In this document: in pieces, positions 1-11,020 of the stretch
How the letters are laid out: each line of letters starts with the position of its first letter
Numbering within the stretch: position 1 is the first letter of the stretch
Assembly: GCA_963921195.1 (NCBI GenBank)
Contig: OY992536.1
Location: 103,194,778-103,258,777, forward strand
DNA from: Pegoplata infirma
Taxonomy: Eukaryota; Arthropoda; Insecta; Diptera; Anthomyiidae
Reading direction: 5' to 3'
DNA: 64,000 nt
Position numbers and translations under genes: made by a program
The notes under the pieces: generated by a model
What the model saw: the letters and a program-made list of their open reading frames with translations, nothing else
Databases searched by the model: none
What the model was told of the DNA's origin: nothing

Positions 1-612
1 GTTAAAATACATATAAAAAAATTTCAGAGGCGTTTTTGGGGAGAGGGCTCTGTGGGGGTGCTGGGGGATACCTTCCCTAACGCGTTAAATGTCTACTAAA
101 TTATTTATTTATACTTTATTTATATATACTTTAGTTATACCATTTTCTCATAATTTTTATGTTTTTTTTTTAATCCACGCCCATAAAAGGGGGCGGGGAA
201 AAAAAATATTTTGTAGCCCCCCGGGGCCATTTACGCTTTCTGACATAAAAAGGTTTCATTTGTTTAACAAAAATGCAAAAAAAACTGTAAAAAATTACGC
301 TTTTATAGAGGTTTTTTAGTTCTTTAAGGGGAACTTTTTTGCCCCTTATCCGATTTTATCCATTTCCGAACTTTACCGGCCTATGACTATGAGACACATT
401 CGTGGCAATTTTCAGGAGTCTAGCTCTATTATTTTGGACTGAATCGTGCATTATACAGACGGACGGACGGACATTCATAGACTTATAATCAATCATAGAT
501 CAATAATATATACACTTTATGGGGTCCCCGACCGATGTTTCTATGCGTTACAAACGGAATGACAAAGTGAGTATGCCCCCATACTGTGGTTGGAGGGTAT
601 AAAAATATTGGA
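1..612 (-). mobile_element. DINE-1/mini-me-like element, cut by window edge
   Basis: Read on the minus strand it begins with TATACCCTCCAACCACAGTA, the 'TTTGTCATTCCGTTTGTAACG' class segment and a 'GGGACCCCATAAAGT' core. The GTCC microsatellite lies near 463-473 and the text 'AAAATAATAGAGCTAGACTCC' follows. The same order is seen at 7191-7725 and 4151-4600. The far end runs off the window. No coding capacity is seen; the open frame near 89-319 is low-complexity. Confidence 0.7.
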
Positions 613-739
613 TCTGTGATGAAATGTCTTTGTGTTCTTTTTTTGACTTGAACATCGGGAAGTTATAAACAAATTAGAAAAACAAGAAGAAAAATTAAAT
701 TCCTTTTGGTCTTTGAGCAGAATATACCAAAAATCTTTG

Positions 740-1140
740 CGAATCAAAGAATTTGCTTGAAAATGGCATCACTGAAAATGCATATCATTGCATATTTTAC
801 TATAAATGCATATTTTTGCATAAAGTTTTAGCTATTTTTTTTAATATTTGTTAACTTTTTTTAAACCGCCTTTAATTTGCTACCCAACTGAAGTCAAAAT
901 TATTGTCAACTTTGGAACCAAAAAACCTGTTTGACCAACATGATATTTTTCGTGTATAAGCAAACAAAATAAAAAAAATCCAAAAAAAGTTTGGAATGTC
1001 TGGAGAATTTCCTTCATAAAAGTAAAAATGAGCTCTATTGATATTAATTTTAATATTTTTTTGTGCATATTTTTATAATTTTTAGTGCATATTTTAGGAT
1101 TTTTAGTGCATATTTTTTAAGAAAAAAAATTAAAATTTTT
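740..1140. mobile_element. Remnant of hAT-type MITE rich in TGCATATTTT
   Basis: It holds repeated 'TGCATATTTTTGCATA' words and 'TTAGTGCATATTTT' repeats, matching the interior of the complete element at 27994-28566 and the ends of 50469-52367. The opening (GCGAATCAAAGAATTTGCTTG) resembles text inside the 27994 copy. Terminal inverted repeats were not found, so this is a degraded or partial copy. Confidence 0.5.
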
Positions 1141-1184
1141 TTTTCACTTTGTTTCGAATTTCCCGATCCACGACACTAATTGTA

Positions 1185-2039
1185 CACTAAAAAAAAAAAA
1201 AAACTGTAAAGTTAGCAAAAAAAGCTTGTAAACCTACAAGAAAATTTGCTGATTTTGAACCCACAATTTTTTTGGTAAAGTTAACAAAAACGTTTTGCTA
1301 AAAAATAGTTAACTGAATTTTTTTTTATTTCAACTTAGTTCATACACATTTGAGGACCCCATAGGGTTCGGACCCGATAGGTCCAGATCGTCATAGTTTT
1401 TGATCCAAAATTAGTGTCCGTTTCGCTCTACCTTGCTTAGTTTTTGAGATTCGTAATTTTAGGGGACCACCGGGGTTTTGAGAATTACAAAACTCGATAA
1501 CTTCAAAAATATTACTCGGAGAGCTTTTGATTATTTTGCGGTCTTGTTCTACGTGTTGAGAGCTACAAAAATGCTTTTGGACTTTTAGTTGTGTCGGCAA
1601 TATTTACCGAGATATGAGCATTTTAAAATTTTCGGGAATGCTAACTTTTTGGATCCAAAGTTAGGACCCATTAGGGTCCATACATGTGAAGAGGACCGGC
1701 GATACTATGGAGAGCCCGAGAACCAAAAATGGCCTCCATTTTGCTCTATCTGGCTTAGTTTCCGAGATAGCGCCATTTTAAGTTTTCTGAAAATAAAAAA
1801 AAATTTACCATTTATTTTTGCTAATATTAGCAAAAAATCTTGTAAAAATGTTGTCAACTCAATTTCAAATTTAGCAAAAGAAATTAGTTCAAAGTTTGTT
1901 TAAAATTGCTAATGTGCTAAATGAAGTTTACAAGAATTTTTTGCTAACATGCTAATCACAACTAAAAATTTGCTAAAAGTTAGCTAACTAGCGTTAGCAA
2001 AAAAATTAGTAAATCTACTAACGTATTTTTTTTTGAGTG
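1185..2039. mobile_element. Tc1/mariner-style TA-flanked element, family A
   Basis: It is bounded by TA at 1183-1184 and 2040-2041 with ends CACTAAAAAAAAA and TTTTTTTTGAGTG. The interior contains 'GTCCGTTTCGCTCTA.CTTGCTTAGTTTTTGAGAT' preceded by GGGTCC/GGACCC words. The same interior is shared with 17284-18364 and, inverted, with 33353-34862. There is no coding frame of transposase size, so it is non-autonomous. It abuts the next element and the two share one TA. Confidence 0.7.
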
Positions 2040-2041
2040 TA

Positions 2042-2846
2042 CACTCAAAATAATAACTTTGTAAAATACTCTGTAAAATGACTGTAATCTCAATTCAACA
2101 GATATTTGACAGAGTTTTCTCTCAAAATTCAGATTTAAAGAAAATACTTTGTATTTTGTTTTGACAAAAAAACATAGTTTCCTCTGTTATATTACTTTTT
2201 ACTTTGTAATCTTAATTTTACAGATAATTAACAGAGTTTTCTGCTAAAATACAGATCTAAGCAAAATACTTCGTATTTTTTATAACCAAAAAAGTTTTCT
2301 GTTTTGAGTAGATTTTGTTACCAAACATCAAAATTTTATCTCTATTTTTTTTTTTTTTTTTGAGAAAAAGTTGAAAAAGTAGCAAAAAAATTTATCAAAA
2401 AAATTTTTTTAGAAATCTTATAAAAATTTTACAAAATAACATGCATTTAACTAAACTTTGTAAATTTACAGAGTTTTTCTGTAAATTTTTTTTTGCATCA
2501 AATGCATTTTACAAATATATGTAAATTTACATAGTTTTCTTTTCTAAATGGTGCTTAATTTAACTAATAATTTACTAGAAACTCTGTAAATTAACATTTT
2601 TTTTTAGTCCAAATCATTTTACAGAGTTTTAAAGTAAAATTACAGAGTTTTCTCTGTAAAAAGCTTTCATATTTAACCAATATTTTACAATAAACTCTGT
2701 TAATTAACAGTTTTTTTTTTGTCAAAATCATTTTACAGAGTTTTTTAGTAAAATTACCAAGAAATGTTGTTAGCTGGAAAAGTATGGTGTACTCTGTTAA
2801 ATTAGCAGAGTTTTTCTGTAATTTAACAGAGTTATTATTTTGAGTG
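2042..2846. mobile_element. TA-flanked MITE, family B (TIR CACTCAAAATAATAACT)
   Basis: The ends are identical inverted repeats of at least 17 bp (CACTCAAAATAATAACT) flanked by TA at 2040-2041 and 2847-2848. The interior is rich in 'ACAGAGTTTT' and 'CTCTGTAAATT' in both orientations, giving a strong fold-back. A second copy lies at 29961-30811. No coding sequence is seen. Confidence 0.8.
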
Positions 2847-2848
2847 TA

Positions 2849-3633
2849 AAAGAAAAAAAAATCATCTCCATTAAATATTTGTTCCGCCCTAATACACAAT
2901 CATAATAAATTTTAATGTTTGAACACCTCCGCAAAAATAAGAAAAATGTTAAATTAATTATAAGAATATTTTAACCAAAAAATGCAGTGGCCAAAATTTT
3001 TTTTATTCATTTTGATGTTTAACAAAAAATGTGTGGTTTAAAAAATTTCCAAAAAATAGAAACGTTAATGACATAGAATTTAAAATATCACAATTTTTGA
3101 CTCTGAAATATAATAAATAATTTGTAATAAGTACCTAAGTTTAGTCTAGCAGCTAAAAGGGCCTTTACATTGTTATACTTTGTGTGTTGAAATGTATTAT
3201 TCAAACGAAAACTCATTAAAAATTGTATAATTACAAAGTATTATCCGTTGCCACTTTTATTAAAAAGTTTTGCAAAACACACAAAAACAGAAATTTTCTT
3301 TTCTCAATTTATTTTATTTTGTTTTCATTTTAAATAAACACAATAAAATTGAAAAGTCGAAAGAAAATTATTATTTTTTTGAAAAATTTCAAAATATTTT
3401 CTGATACGTTATACATTTCAAAAAAAGCAAATTATACAAAATTCATTATACAAACAGCCTTACCATAGAAAAATAAAATATATTTAAAATAAGCTTTTAA
3501 TTTATTTCCATACAAATTGTTTTTATTTTTAAAATCGACTTTCAAAAAATGTATTGAAAATTTTAAATTTAAAAAAAAACTTTTGTTAAAATAGACTTTT
3601 TGTTTTCTTGTGGTAAGGGCAAAAGTGTGATAA
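2849..3633. other. AT-rich stretch without recognised gene
   Basis: Low-complexity A/T-rich sequence. No coding frame, RNA gene or paired element ends were recognised. Confidence 0.4.
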
Positions 3634-5607
3634 CACAGTGTTACAAAAATGAATGAAATAGAAAAACCTGGAATGCGATACTATTTTTCTAGTAGGTGTT
3701 GTTGAGTACAACAAGATTCTGTCCTTGAAATTTGCGAAACACCTCCAAAATCTTGAGTTACGGGTAAAAAACCGGTTTTTCGAACTTTTTACACTTATAA
3801 GCCAGTAACTTTGTTGAATATTAACCGATTTTGAATTTCTCGACGGTTTTAGAAAGAATAAACTAATATCTTTCGAAGTTGTAAACATGAAATTTAAGTA
3901 ATATTAAAACAAATGTGCGTATTTTTCCAGCAAACTCAATTTTTAAAAAAAAAATCATTATTTTTTAAGTTTGAAGATGTTTTATCATATTTTTTTATTT
4001 AGGAACCGTACCAATTATGCATTTATTTATAAAGTATATTTATTTAAGAGTAAATTACAATCTTGGTTTTTAAAATCAGTTAAAAATTGACTGAGTTATT
4101 AAACTTTTAATAAAAACAAAATTTTGTAATAAATGCCTGCACAATGTTTTTCTACCATCCAACCATAATATGCGGGGTATACTCACTTTGTCATTCAGTG
4201 TGAAACACATCGAAATATCGATCTAGGGTCCCATAACGTATATATTTTTGAACAGTGATCGATTCTACGACATTCTAGCTTTGTCCGTCTGTCTGACCGT
4301 CCGTTTGTCCATCTGTGGAAGACACAAAACTGTCTAAAATAAAAGAGCTAGACTCCTGAAGTTTTGACACGAATATGTGTTATGTTTATAGGACAGTGAA
4401 GTTTGTAAATGGGCTAAACCGGACCAGGAGAAAAAAGTTTCCCCTTGGAGAACTAATGCAACCCCAGAAATACACTATTTTATTTTAAAGTTTTTTTGTC
4501 TATTTGTTCAACAAATAAAACACTTATGCGTCATATGAAGTTCATTGACCCGCTGTTGAACAAAGGGGATTAAACAATGCCATTTTTTGGTCCTCTTTCC
4601 TTTTAGGTTAAACGAAAAATAAAAAAAAAAAAAATATAAAATTTTATTATTTGAGTGTAAATATTATAATATATAAATTTGTAAACATTAATCGCTAGTG
4701 GAAGGTTTTCCCAGACAGCATCACCCACAACTCCTCCATCCGCGCCGCTGAGTTCCCCTACTCAACAACAGTTTAGAACAAGAGCTTCCGCAAAACTTTT
4801 TTGCTTTAGAGTTCCACTGTCATTTATACAAGATTTACATTCCAATAAATCATCATGTATTCTACAAGCGGACGTCCGCACATGACGGACATCTCTTCAA
4901 TGTCTTAGAATCGATTAATGATCAAAAAAATATATACTTTATGGGACTCTAGACCGATATTTCGCCATCTCTATAATGTCTTAGAATCGATCACTGATCA
5001 GAAAATTATATTCGCTGTGAGACTCTAGACCGATATTTTGATGCGTTTCGCACCGAATGACAAAGTGAATATACCCCGTACTACGGTTAGAGGGTATAAA
5101 AACATTGTGCAGGCATTTATTCCAAAATTTTGTTTTTATTAAAAGTTTAATAACTTGGTAAATTTTTTACCGATTTTAAAAACCAAAGTTGAGTTTTTCT
5201 CACAAATAAATATACTTTTTTAATAAATTCATAAATAATACGGTTCCTTAAAAAAAAAAATGTGTAAAAACATCTCCAAAGTTGAAAAATAGAGAAATTT
5301 AAAAAAAAAAATTGAGTTTGCTGGAGAAATACGCATAGTTATCTCAATATTACTTAAATATTACGTTCAGATCTTCGGAAGGTCTCACATTCTTCTTTCT
5401 AAAACCGTCGATAAATTTAAAATCGGTTGGTTTTCAACAAAGTTACTGGCTTTTAAGTGTAAAAAGTTCGAAAAACCGATTTTTTACCTTAACTCAAGAT
5501 TTTGGAGGTGTTTCGGAAATTTCAAGCACAGGGTCTTATTGTACTCGACAACACCTACTAGAAAAAAAGTATCGCATCCCAGGTTTTTTTTTCTCTGTCA
5601 CACAGTG
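3634..5607. mobile_element. Long palindromic element (TIR CACWGTGTNACA, TSD TAA)
   Basis: The outer arms (about 3634-4150 and 5095-5607) are inverted copies: 'GTAGGTGTTGT.GAGTACAA', 'CTCCAAAATCTTGAGTTA' and 'AAGTTCGAAAAACCG' recur in reverse. The ends CACAGTGTTACA and, reversed, CACTGTGTGACA are flanked by TAA on both sides. A three-base duplication suggests a PIF/Harbinger-type transposase, but none is encoded. The centre holds DINE-like sequence in both orientations. The element at 15807-16990 has related ends. Confidence 0.75.
4151..5100. mobile_element. Two DINE-like segments in inverted orientation
   Basis: The forward text at 4151-4600 has CCATCCAACCATAATATG, TTTGTCATTC, a GTCTGTC tract and AAAATAAAAGAGCTAGACTCC. 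The reverse text at 4862-5097 ends in 'TTAGAGGGTATAAAAAC' and contains two copies of the 'GACTCTAGACCGATATTT' core about 90 bp apart. They form the inner part of the 3634-5607 palindrome, so a DINE-like fragment appears to have been inverted-duplicated with the arms. Confidence 0.6.
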
Positions 5608-5700
5608 TAATATAAAACCTGCTTAAGTTACAGTAACAAACGAATTTCATCCAAGTAAAAATGTGAAGGATCAGTACTGATCCGAGAAATGGATAGCTTA

Positions 5701-6672
5701 CAAGGGAAGTCTCCCTAGTGTCACCCGCGAATCTTTATGGAATTAGTTTTATTTTATAGAGCAGAAAAAATAAAGGGACACTTTTTTTTTTTTTAGCGGC
5801 CCAAATTCATATTTAAGGGGTAAAAAGGAGGGGGGAAGACATGGCCATTTTTCAGTTTTTTCGTTTATCTCCCATATTATTCAAAGAAACCTAGTCATGT
5901 TACATACCAAATGAAAGGTCTTATGAAAACCTACACTAAGAAAATTATGTCATTAACTGTTTGTAGGTTATTTTAAAAAGTAATCAGTAAAGTTATTTTA
6001 AAAGAAAAACCACTTATTTTATAAAGGATTTAATTTTTTTTACTGTTTCTGTAGTTTAAAAAAAATAATTTACTGTCTTAAAAATGATTTTTCTGTTACA
6101 TTCAATTTCGGCAGTAAAAAAATTCTTCTATGGTTTTACTGTTTTTCAATACAAAATAACTGAATATTCACTAGTTTTTTAATGTTTTGGTTAGTCATTA
6201 AATTAACATTTAAAATTGACTGTAATGTGTTTTTATTTTAAATGAAAAAACAGTGGAATGGTTTTTAAATAAAATTTCATCTGTTTTAAGTGAATATTCA
6301 CTGGAATTTACCTACATAATTTTTTGAGTGTACGTGCGCTAAGAACGTGTCCAAACATGCACAACTTTTCGTCATATTGAGTAAAATACCAAAATTTTAG
6401 GACATTTTTGTTAATAAGTCGAAAAATATTAACTTCAACGGCCCGTTGTTAGCACCGCGAGATAGGTATTTTTAATACCTTTTATCTGCTACGACACATG
6501 CCTATATTAATTTTGTTTAAATAGGCGTAGATCGTAAAAAACTGAAAATGATCAATTTCCCCCCATACAAATCGACCCCCCCAAAAATGAGTTTGGGCCG
6601 CTATAAAAAAATACGTGCCGAATTAATTTTCGTTCTTAACAACATATCCAAATTTCAGGGAGTCTTCCCTTG
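5701..6672 (-). mobile_element. PIF/Harbinger-like non-autonomous element (TIR CAAGGGAAGTCTCCCT)
   Basis: It is flanked by TTA at 5698-5700 and 6673-6675, the three-base duplication typical of PIF/Harbinger. The ends are CAAGGGAAGTCTCCCTAGTG and, reversed, CAAGGGAAGACTCCCTG. It is the same element as 24056-24658 in opposite orientation, sharing 'GCGGCCCAAA.TCAT', 'GGCCATTTTTCAGTTTTTTCG' and 'CAACGGCCCGTTGTTAGCAC' class segments. It is longer here because of the 397-bp MITE at 5934-6330. Confidence 0.8.
5934..6330. mobile_element. TA-flanked MITE nested in the PIF-like element
   Basis: TA lies on both sides (5932-5933, 6331-6332) with ends CACTAAGAAAATTATGT and, reversed, CACTCAAAAAATTATGT. 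Comparison with the uninterrupted copy at 24056-24658 shows that removing it restores the host sequence, which fixes both boundaries. The interior is AT-rich and non-coding. Confidence 0.85.
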
Positions 6673-6905
6673 TTAGATTAGATCAGTTTTAATCGGACGG
6701 ATACAATTTCATCCGAAAAATGGGTTGATCTAATTATATTAACCCATTTTTCAGATGACATTGCATCCGTCCGATTTAAACTGATCTAATTTTAGCGATC
6801 CATTTTTCGGATCAGTACTGATCTTTCAAATCTCGGATTAATGCTGATCTTACTCGGATAAGATGTGATATGTAAGAATATATCTAAAAATTTTTACTCG
6901 GGCAA

Positions 6906-7870
6906 TCACTAAAAAGCGGTTCTAGTCAATTTTTTGATTAAAACGCATCCGATGAAGCAAATTGTTATACCAATCACCTAATTAATAGGTGATTAGCTGA
7001 AAATTTTTTCAATCAAACAGTTTTCGATATTGATCACAAATTTGATAAATTTTTTACTTGTTTTCAATCAAAATAATAATTGATTTAACAAATGAATTGT
7101 TAGCTTATGAAAAAATTATGAAGAAATGTTTATTTTTTGCTTTTCAATATGCTGCCAATAATAAAAAAGTAAAACCGATTATTTTGTATATTTTTATACC
7201 CTCCAACCACAGTATGGGGGTATACTCACTTTGTCATTCCGTGTGTAACGCATTGAAATATCAATCTAGGACCCCATAAAGTATATATAGTATTATTGAT
7301 CAGTGATCGATTCTAAGACATTCTAGCGATGTCCGTCCGTCCGTCGATACAGTCCAAAATAAAAGAGCTAGACTTCCGAAGTTTCCCACGAATATGTTTT
7401 ATATTCCTAGGAAGGTTAAGTTCGGAAATGGGCAAAATCGGACCAAGGGAAAAAAAGTTCCCCCTTAGAGAACTAAACCAACCCAAGAAAAATCGCATTT
7501 TTTGCAGGGTTTTTTGTACTTTTGCAAAGCAAATGCAACATTCTTATCTTAGAAGAAGTTCAAATCACAAGGGAAAGGTGCCCCCTAACGTCTCCCACCA
7601 ACCCCCCCCCCCCAAAAAAAAAAAGACGCCCCTGGATTTTTTTTATATTGTTTTTTTTTTACATTTTGGAGGGTATAAAAGATTCGGCACAGCCGAATGT
7701 AACACTCTCACTGGTTTTAATTAAAGAGAAAAAATCTGGTTTGTTAAAAAATTGTAATTCGACAGTAAAAGAAAATAACAAAAATTTTGATCCAATCAAT
7801 GATTGATTTATTTAAATTATGTTGATCAATAGATTTAATTGAATATTTTTAGCCAATCAATTTTTGTGTG
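6906..7870. mobile_element. AT-rich repeat family (GGTGATTAGCTGAA type) interrupted by a DINE-like element
   Basis: The segments 6906-7080 and about 7730-7870 contain 'CAATTTTTTGATT', 'TAGGTGATTA.CTGAA' and 'TTGATCA' words. These are shared with 54050-54266, where they sit between TA.CACAGAAAG and GTTTCTG.TA ends. A DINE-like insertion separates the two parts here. The precise ends are uncertain. Confidence 0.4.
7191..7725 (+). mobile_element. DINE-1/mini-me-like element
   Basis: The 5' end TTTTTATACCCTCCAACCAC is followed by GTATGGGGGTATAC, TTTGTCATTCCGTGTGTAACG, AGGACCCCATAAAGTATATA, GATCAGTGATCGATTCTAAG and a short GTCCGTCCGTCCGTC tract. The 3' end has 'ATTCGGCACAGCCGAAT', a hairpin, then CTCACTGGTTTTAAT. 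The copy is short (about 535 bp) and non-coding; the frames through it are accidental. Confidence 0.8.
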
Positions 7871-8732
7871 AATATCGTAGATATTACTGCAATTCGTCTG
7901 ACAGTAACATTTTTGTGTTTTGAAAACTTTACCCTTTTAGAAATTTTTAAAATTTCGCCGAACTGCAGTTGAATAACTAAATAGAATCCAGTTTCATAGC
8001 ATTAAATAAATATTTGAAGATAACGAAATTAATTAATATCCAGTTTGTGACAAATTCTTACAGTTATAAATTAAAACATTTTGTTTTTAATTTCAAAATC
8101 CTCCATTAATCGCCATTCAAAAAAACAGTGTTTATTTTAATTTTTAACTGTCATTTCAAAATTATATTTTTTGATACACACGAGTTTAAAAACTTAAGTA
8201 ATCTGACAAGAACATTTTAAACAAATTGTGACATAAATAAATACTTAAATGTAAATTATGATCATTATGAGGATCATTTCTTTTTCAACGCAGAAAGTTT
8301 TAAAAAAAAAAATTTGATAATTTTTTTGTTTATAGTTATACTATATATAAAACAAGAAAGAATGTTTGGCAATGTCAAATAAAAAATTCGCTCAACAATT
8401 TTTCTGTGGAAGAAAACGATAATTTTTTCTGTATTTTAGTGTTTTTATCGGCGTGTATGCCATTTCTGTTTGTTATTAAGGGTTTGTGATTGAAGAAGAA
8501 AACATTGTATTTCTAAAGATTATTTTTAATGTGGATTTATTCCAGACCATGGTTTCTGTAGCCACCTCTACGTCTTCAGTGGAGAAAATTACATTAGATT
8601 TAAATTGTTTGATTTTTGTAAGACTGTTTTTTCTATATGTTTTTTCATCAACAGACTTAACTCGGATTGGAATCGAGCCCACGTTCATGAAATTTTTCGT
8701 TTTTAGATTTTTTCATTTCTTTCAAAGGAACT
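7871..8732. other. Stretch without recognised element or gene
   Basis: AT-rich sequence. The segment 8486-8743 has a modest open frame on both strands, but composition and lack of recognisable motifs give no reason to call a gene. Confidence 0.4.
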
Positions 8733-8740
8733 ATGTATAT

Positions 8741-9697
8741 TAGGGGTGGGATAGTGCACGAGTTTTCGATTTCGACACGCTAGAACCGCTTATTTTGTGA
8801 GGTTCGTAAAAAAAATGCATGGGCCAAAAAATGGGGCAGATCGGATAGGATCTAGGGGTCGCTCATCGGGGTCAAAGTTGGGCGTAGAGGGGAAAAAATC
8901 CACAAAAAGGCCCAAAACTCCCCTGGTTTTGCTCCTAGAGGGGTCAAATGTGAGACCGGCCCCCATTATTTTTTCCCCCTGAACACTTTTGCCAAACATA
9001 CCTAAGCTCTATCTCCAATCCCTAAGGGGGGTCCCATACAAAGGTTCAATTTTTACAAAATCTTGCTCCAACCGCTCTAGCTGTCCTAGAAGTCACCCTA
9101 GAGGAATCAAATGTATGACCGACCCCCAATATTTTTTCAAACCCAAAATTTTCTTAGAACATACCTACCCCCTATCTTCAATCCTTAGGGTGGTCCCCAT
9201 ACATTTTTTTTATTTTTTCTTAAATTGTCATATTAAATCAGCTCCTACCGGTCCAATGGTGCCTCCTAGAGGGGTCATTATCAAGACCAACCCCCATTAA
9301 TTTTTAGCCCCCAACACTTCTTCTGAACATACAAATTCCATATCTCCAATTCCTAAGGGGTCTCCCACACAAAATGACATTTTTGTAAAACTTGCTCTCA
9401 CCGCTCTAACTATCGCAGGTGTGACCCTAGAGAAGTTAAATGTGTGACCGACCCCCAATATTTTTTCAGCCACAACATTTTCCCCAAACAAACCTACCCT
9501 CTATTTTAAAGCCTTAAGGGTGTCCCCACACATTTTTTTTATTTTTTTTTTATAAAATCTGCGCCTACCGCTCCCATTCTGCCTTTTAGGAACGGTAAAT
9601 GCAGACTGACCCCCATTAATTTTTGCCCCCTACATTTTTTCTGAACATACCTACGCCGTATTTCCACTTTGTAGGGGTGCTCCCCTGGGGAAAACTA
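8741..9697 (+). repeat. Left terminal inverted repeat of ~160-bp tandem units
   Basis: It is the inverted copy of 11021-11997. It is built of diverged units, each with 'GACCGACCCCCAAT', an AACATACCTA word, CTATCTCCAATCC and AAGGGGGT.CC. The anchor GACC/GACT occurs at 8954, 9117, 9285, 9446 and 9604, with one further shortened unit at 9731 just inside the inverted-repeat border. Alternate units resemble each other (TTTTTCA.CC versus TTATTTTT.CCCCC), giving a two-unit higher-order repeat. Confidence 0.85.
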
Positions 9698-9968
9698 AAT
9701 TAGTAATGTATGTAGAGAAGTCAAATGTATGACCTGCCCATATATTTTTTTAGCCAAAACATTTTCTTCAAACATACCTACCCTCTATCTTCAAGGTGTT
9801 ACCCCATAATTTTTTTATTTATTTTATCGAGAAATCCGAGGTCTTTAATTTGTAATTTAATAGTAACTTTTGTTTCCGATTTTCGGCCACGACCTGAAGC
9901 AAAACTATTTTTTCCTCCTCGCTACCGCACAACACGTTGTTATAGTCTTCTATTAATTTTACGCCTCT

Positions 9969-11018
9969 TTAGGCAGCGTCGTTGACAACATGTAATTTAC
10001 GTAATATTTGCAGCGCTCGCTGGTAGTCCTGACGATTTTCCCAAGTATTTGGATCGGAAGCAATGAAATTTTTTGTTATTCCGAAGCGTTCAAAAAATTT
10101 TGGAGTCTCAGGTGTGACGTAGTGGCTTAAATCAGTTTTCATGAGTTCTTGATTCACTTGTTTCGATGCCATGTTAATTCTTTTCACACCTTCGAATCCA
10201 ACAACATGTACTGGAGGATTACAATCCTTGTTGCCACTGTCGCCGCTATCCTCTGAGGCATCTTCTTCCCCGATATCATCGTCTTCTTCTTCCTCGCTGT
10301 CTTCGTTAGACGATTCGTCCATCTCATCGTCAGATAACTCTTCCCCCAATTCCTCTTTCTCTTCTTCAAATATACGAATTGCATTCGACATTTTTCGTTT
10401 TATTTCACAATAGATATTCGGATCAAATAATGCGAGAGCAACAGCTTCGCCACTGAGATACCAGAGATGTCCACAGAATCTCTTGACCAATCGTTGCGAC
10501 AGAATCTTATCAATTGAAGCATAATTGGCAATCGCTTTCAAAAAATTCAAATCATTATTTGGAGCTTCTATTGCTTTGGTAGCGCTAAACCAAGCTTTTA
10601 CGTAAATTGTTATGATGAAAACGGTCACATCAAGAAGTGCATTTAATTCTTTTTTGGCCAAACCGATATATTTTCGGAACAAAAACATTTTTAGGCAATA
10701 TATGCCTTTTGCCATCCATCGAGCATGACTGATGGGTCCTGGTGGGCTAAAATGCTTATTAGGAATATTTTCGCCAAGGTATAATAAAACAATTTCAAGA
10801 AACTCCTTGTAGTCGTCTCTGGGTTGCTTTTCTTTTATTTGAGCCCAACAAAACAACTTGATGTCAGTTTGGACTTGAGCTGGTATGTTGCCTGCCACTT
10901 CCTCATCTTATATGCCAAGACTGTGCGGTTTGTCTTTTATATTTTCCCACTGCTCTTTAAAACGCGCAAACATTAGCACTCCTGTTCCAGACGTTTTGCC
11001 GAATTTGGTTTCAAACAC
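9969..11018 (-). pseudogene. Transposon-borne protein of unknown family, broken by one stop
   Basis: The function is not known. The open part (9969-10910) has no in-frame ATG at its beginning. Directly upstream in the same frame, TAA (10908-10910) separates it from a further coding-like stretch starting FETKFGKTSGTGV and containing MFARFKEQWENI, which opens near 11018. The simplest reading is one protein of about 345 residues inactivated by a nonsense change; an intron near 'ATATAAG' is the alternative. Visible features downstream of the stop are QPRDDYKEFLEIVLLYLGE, then PGPISHARWMAKGIYCLKMF, then KAWFSATKAIEAPNNDLNF, GHLWYLSGEAVALALFD and a strongly acidic stretch (roughly residues 175-215 of the open part). 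From memory it resembles uncharacterised proteins spread with transposons in arthropods and cnidarians; that could not be verified. It is flanked closely by the inverted repeats and is more GC-rich than its surroundings. Confidence 0.7.
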
Positions 11019-11020
11019 TT

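Larger units (their letters stand above)
5651..6901. mobile_element. MITE with CCNAGTAAAAAT ends, host of a nested PIF-like element
   Basis: The left end CCAAGTAAAAATG and the reversed right end CCGAGTAAAAATTTTT match. The internal palindromes 'GATCAGTACTGATC' and 'ATCCGTCCGATTTAAACTGATC' recur. The sequence is continuous across the element at 5701-6672 once that insertion and its TTA duplication are removed. It is non-coding. Confidence 0.5.

Noticed and set aside
8790..9491. Several 60-100-residue open frames such as MFGKSVQGEKIMGAGLTFDP
   Set aside because: They fall in the tandem units of the hAT-like inverted repeats and recur in both arms simply because the DNA is duplicated.
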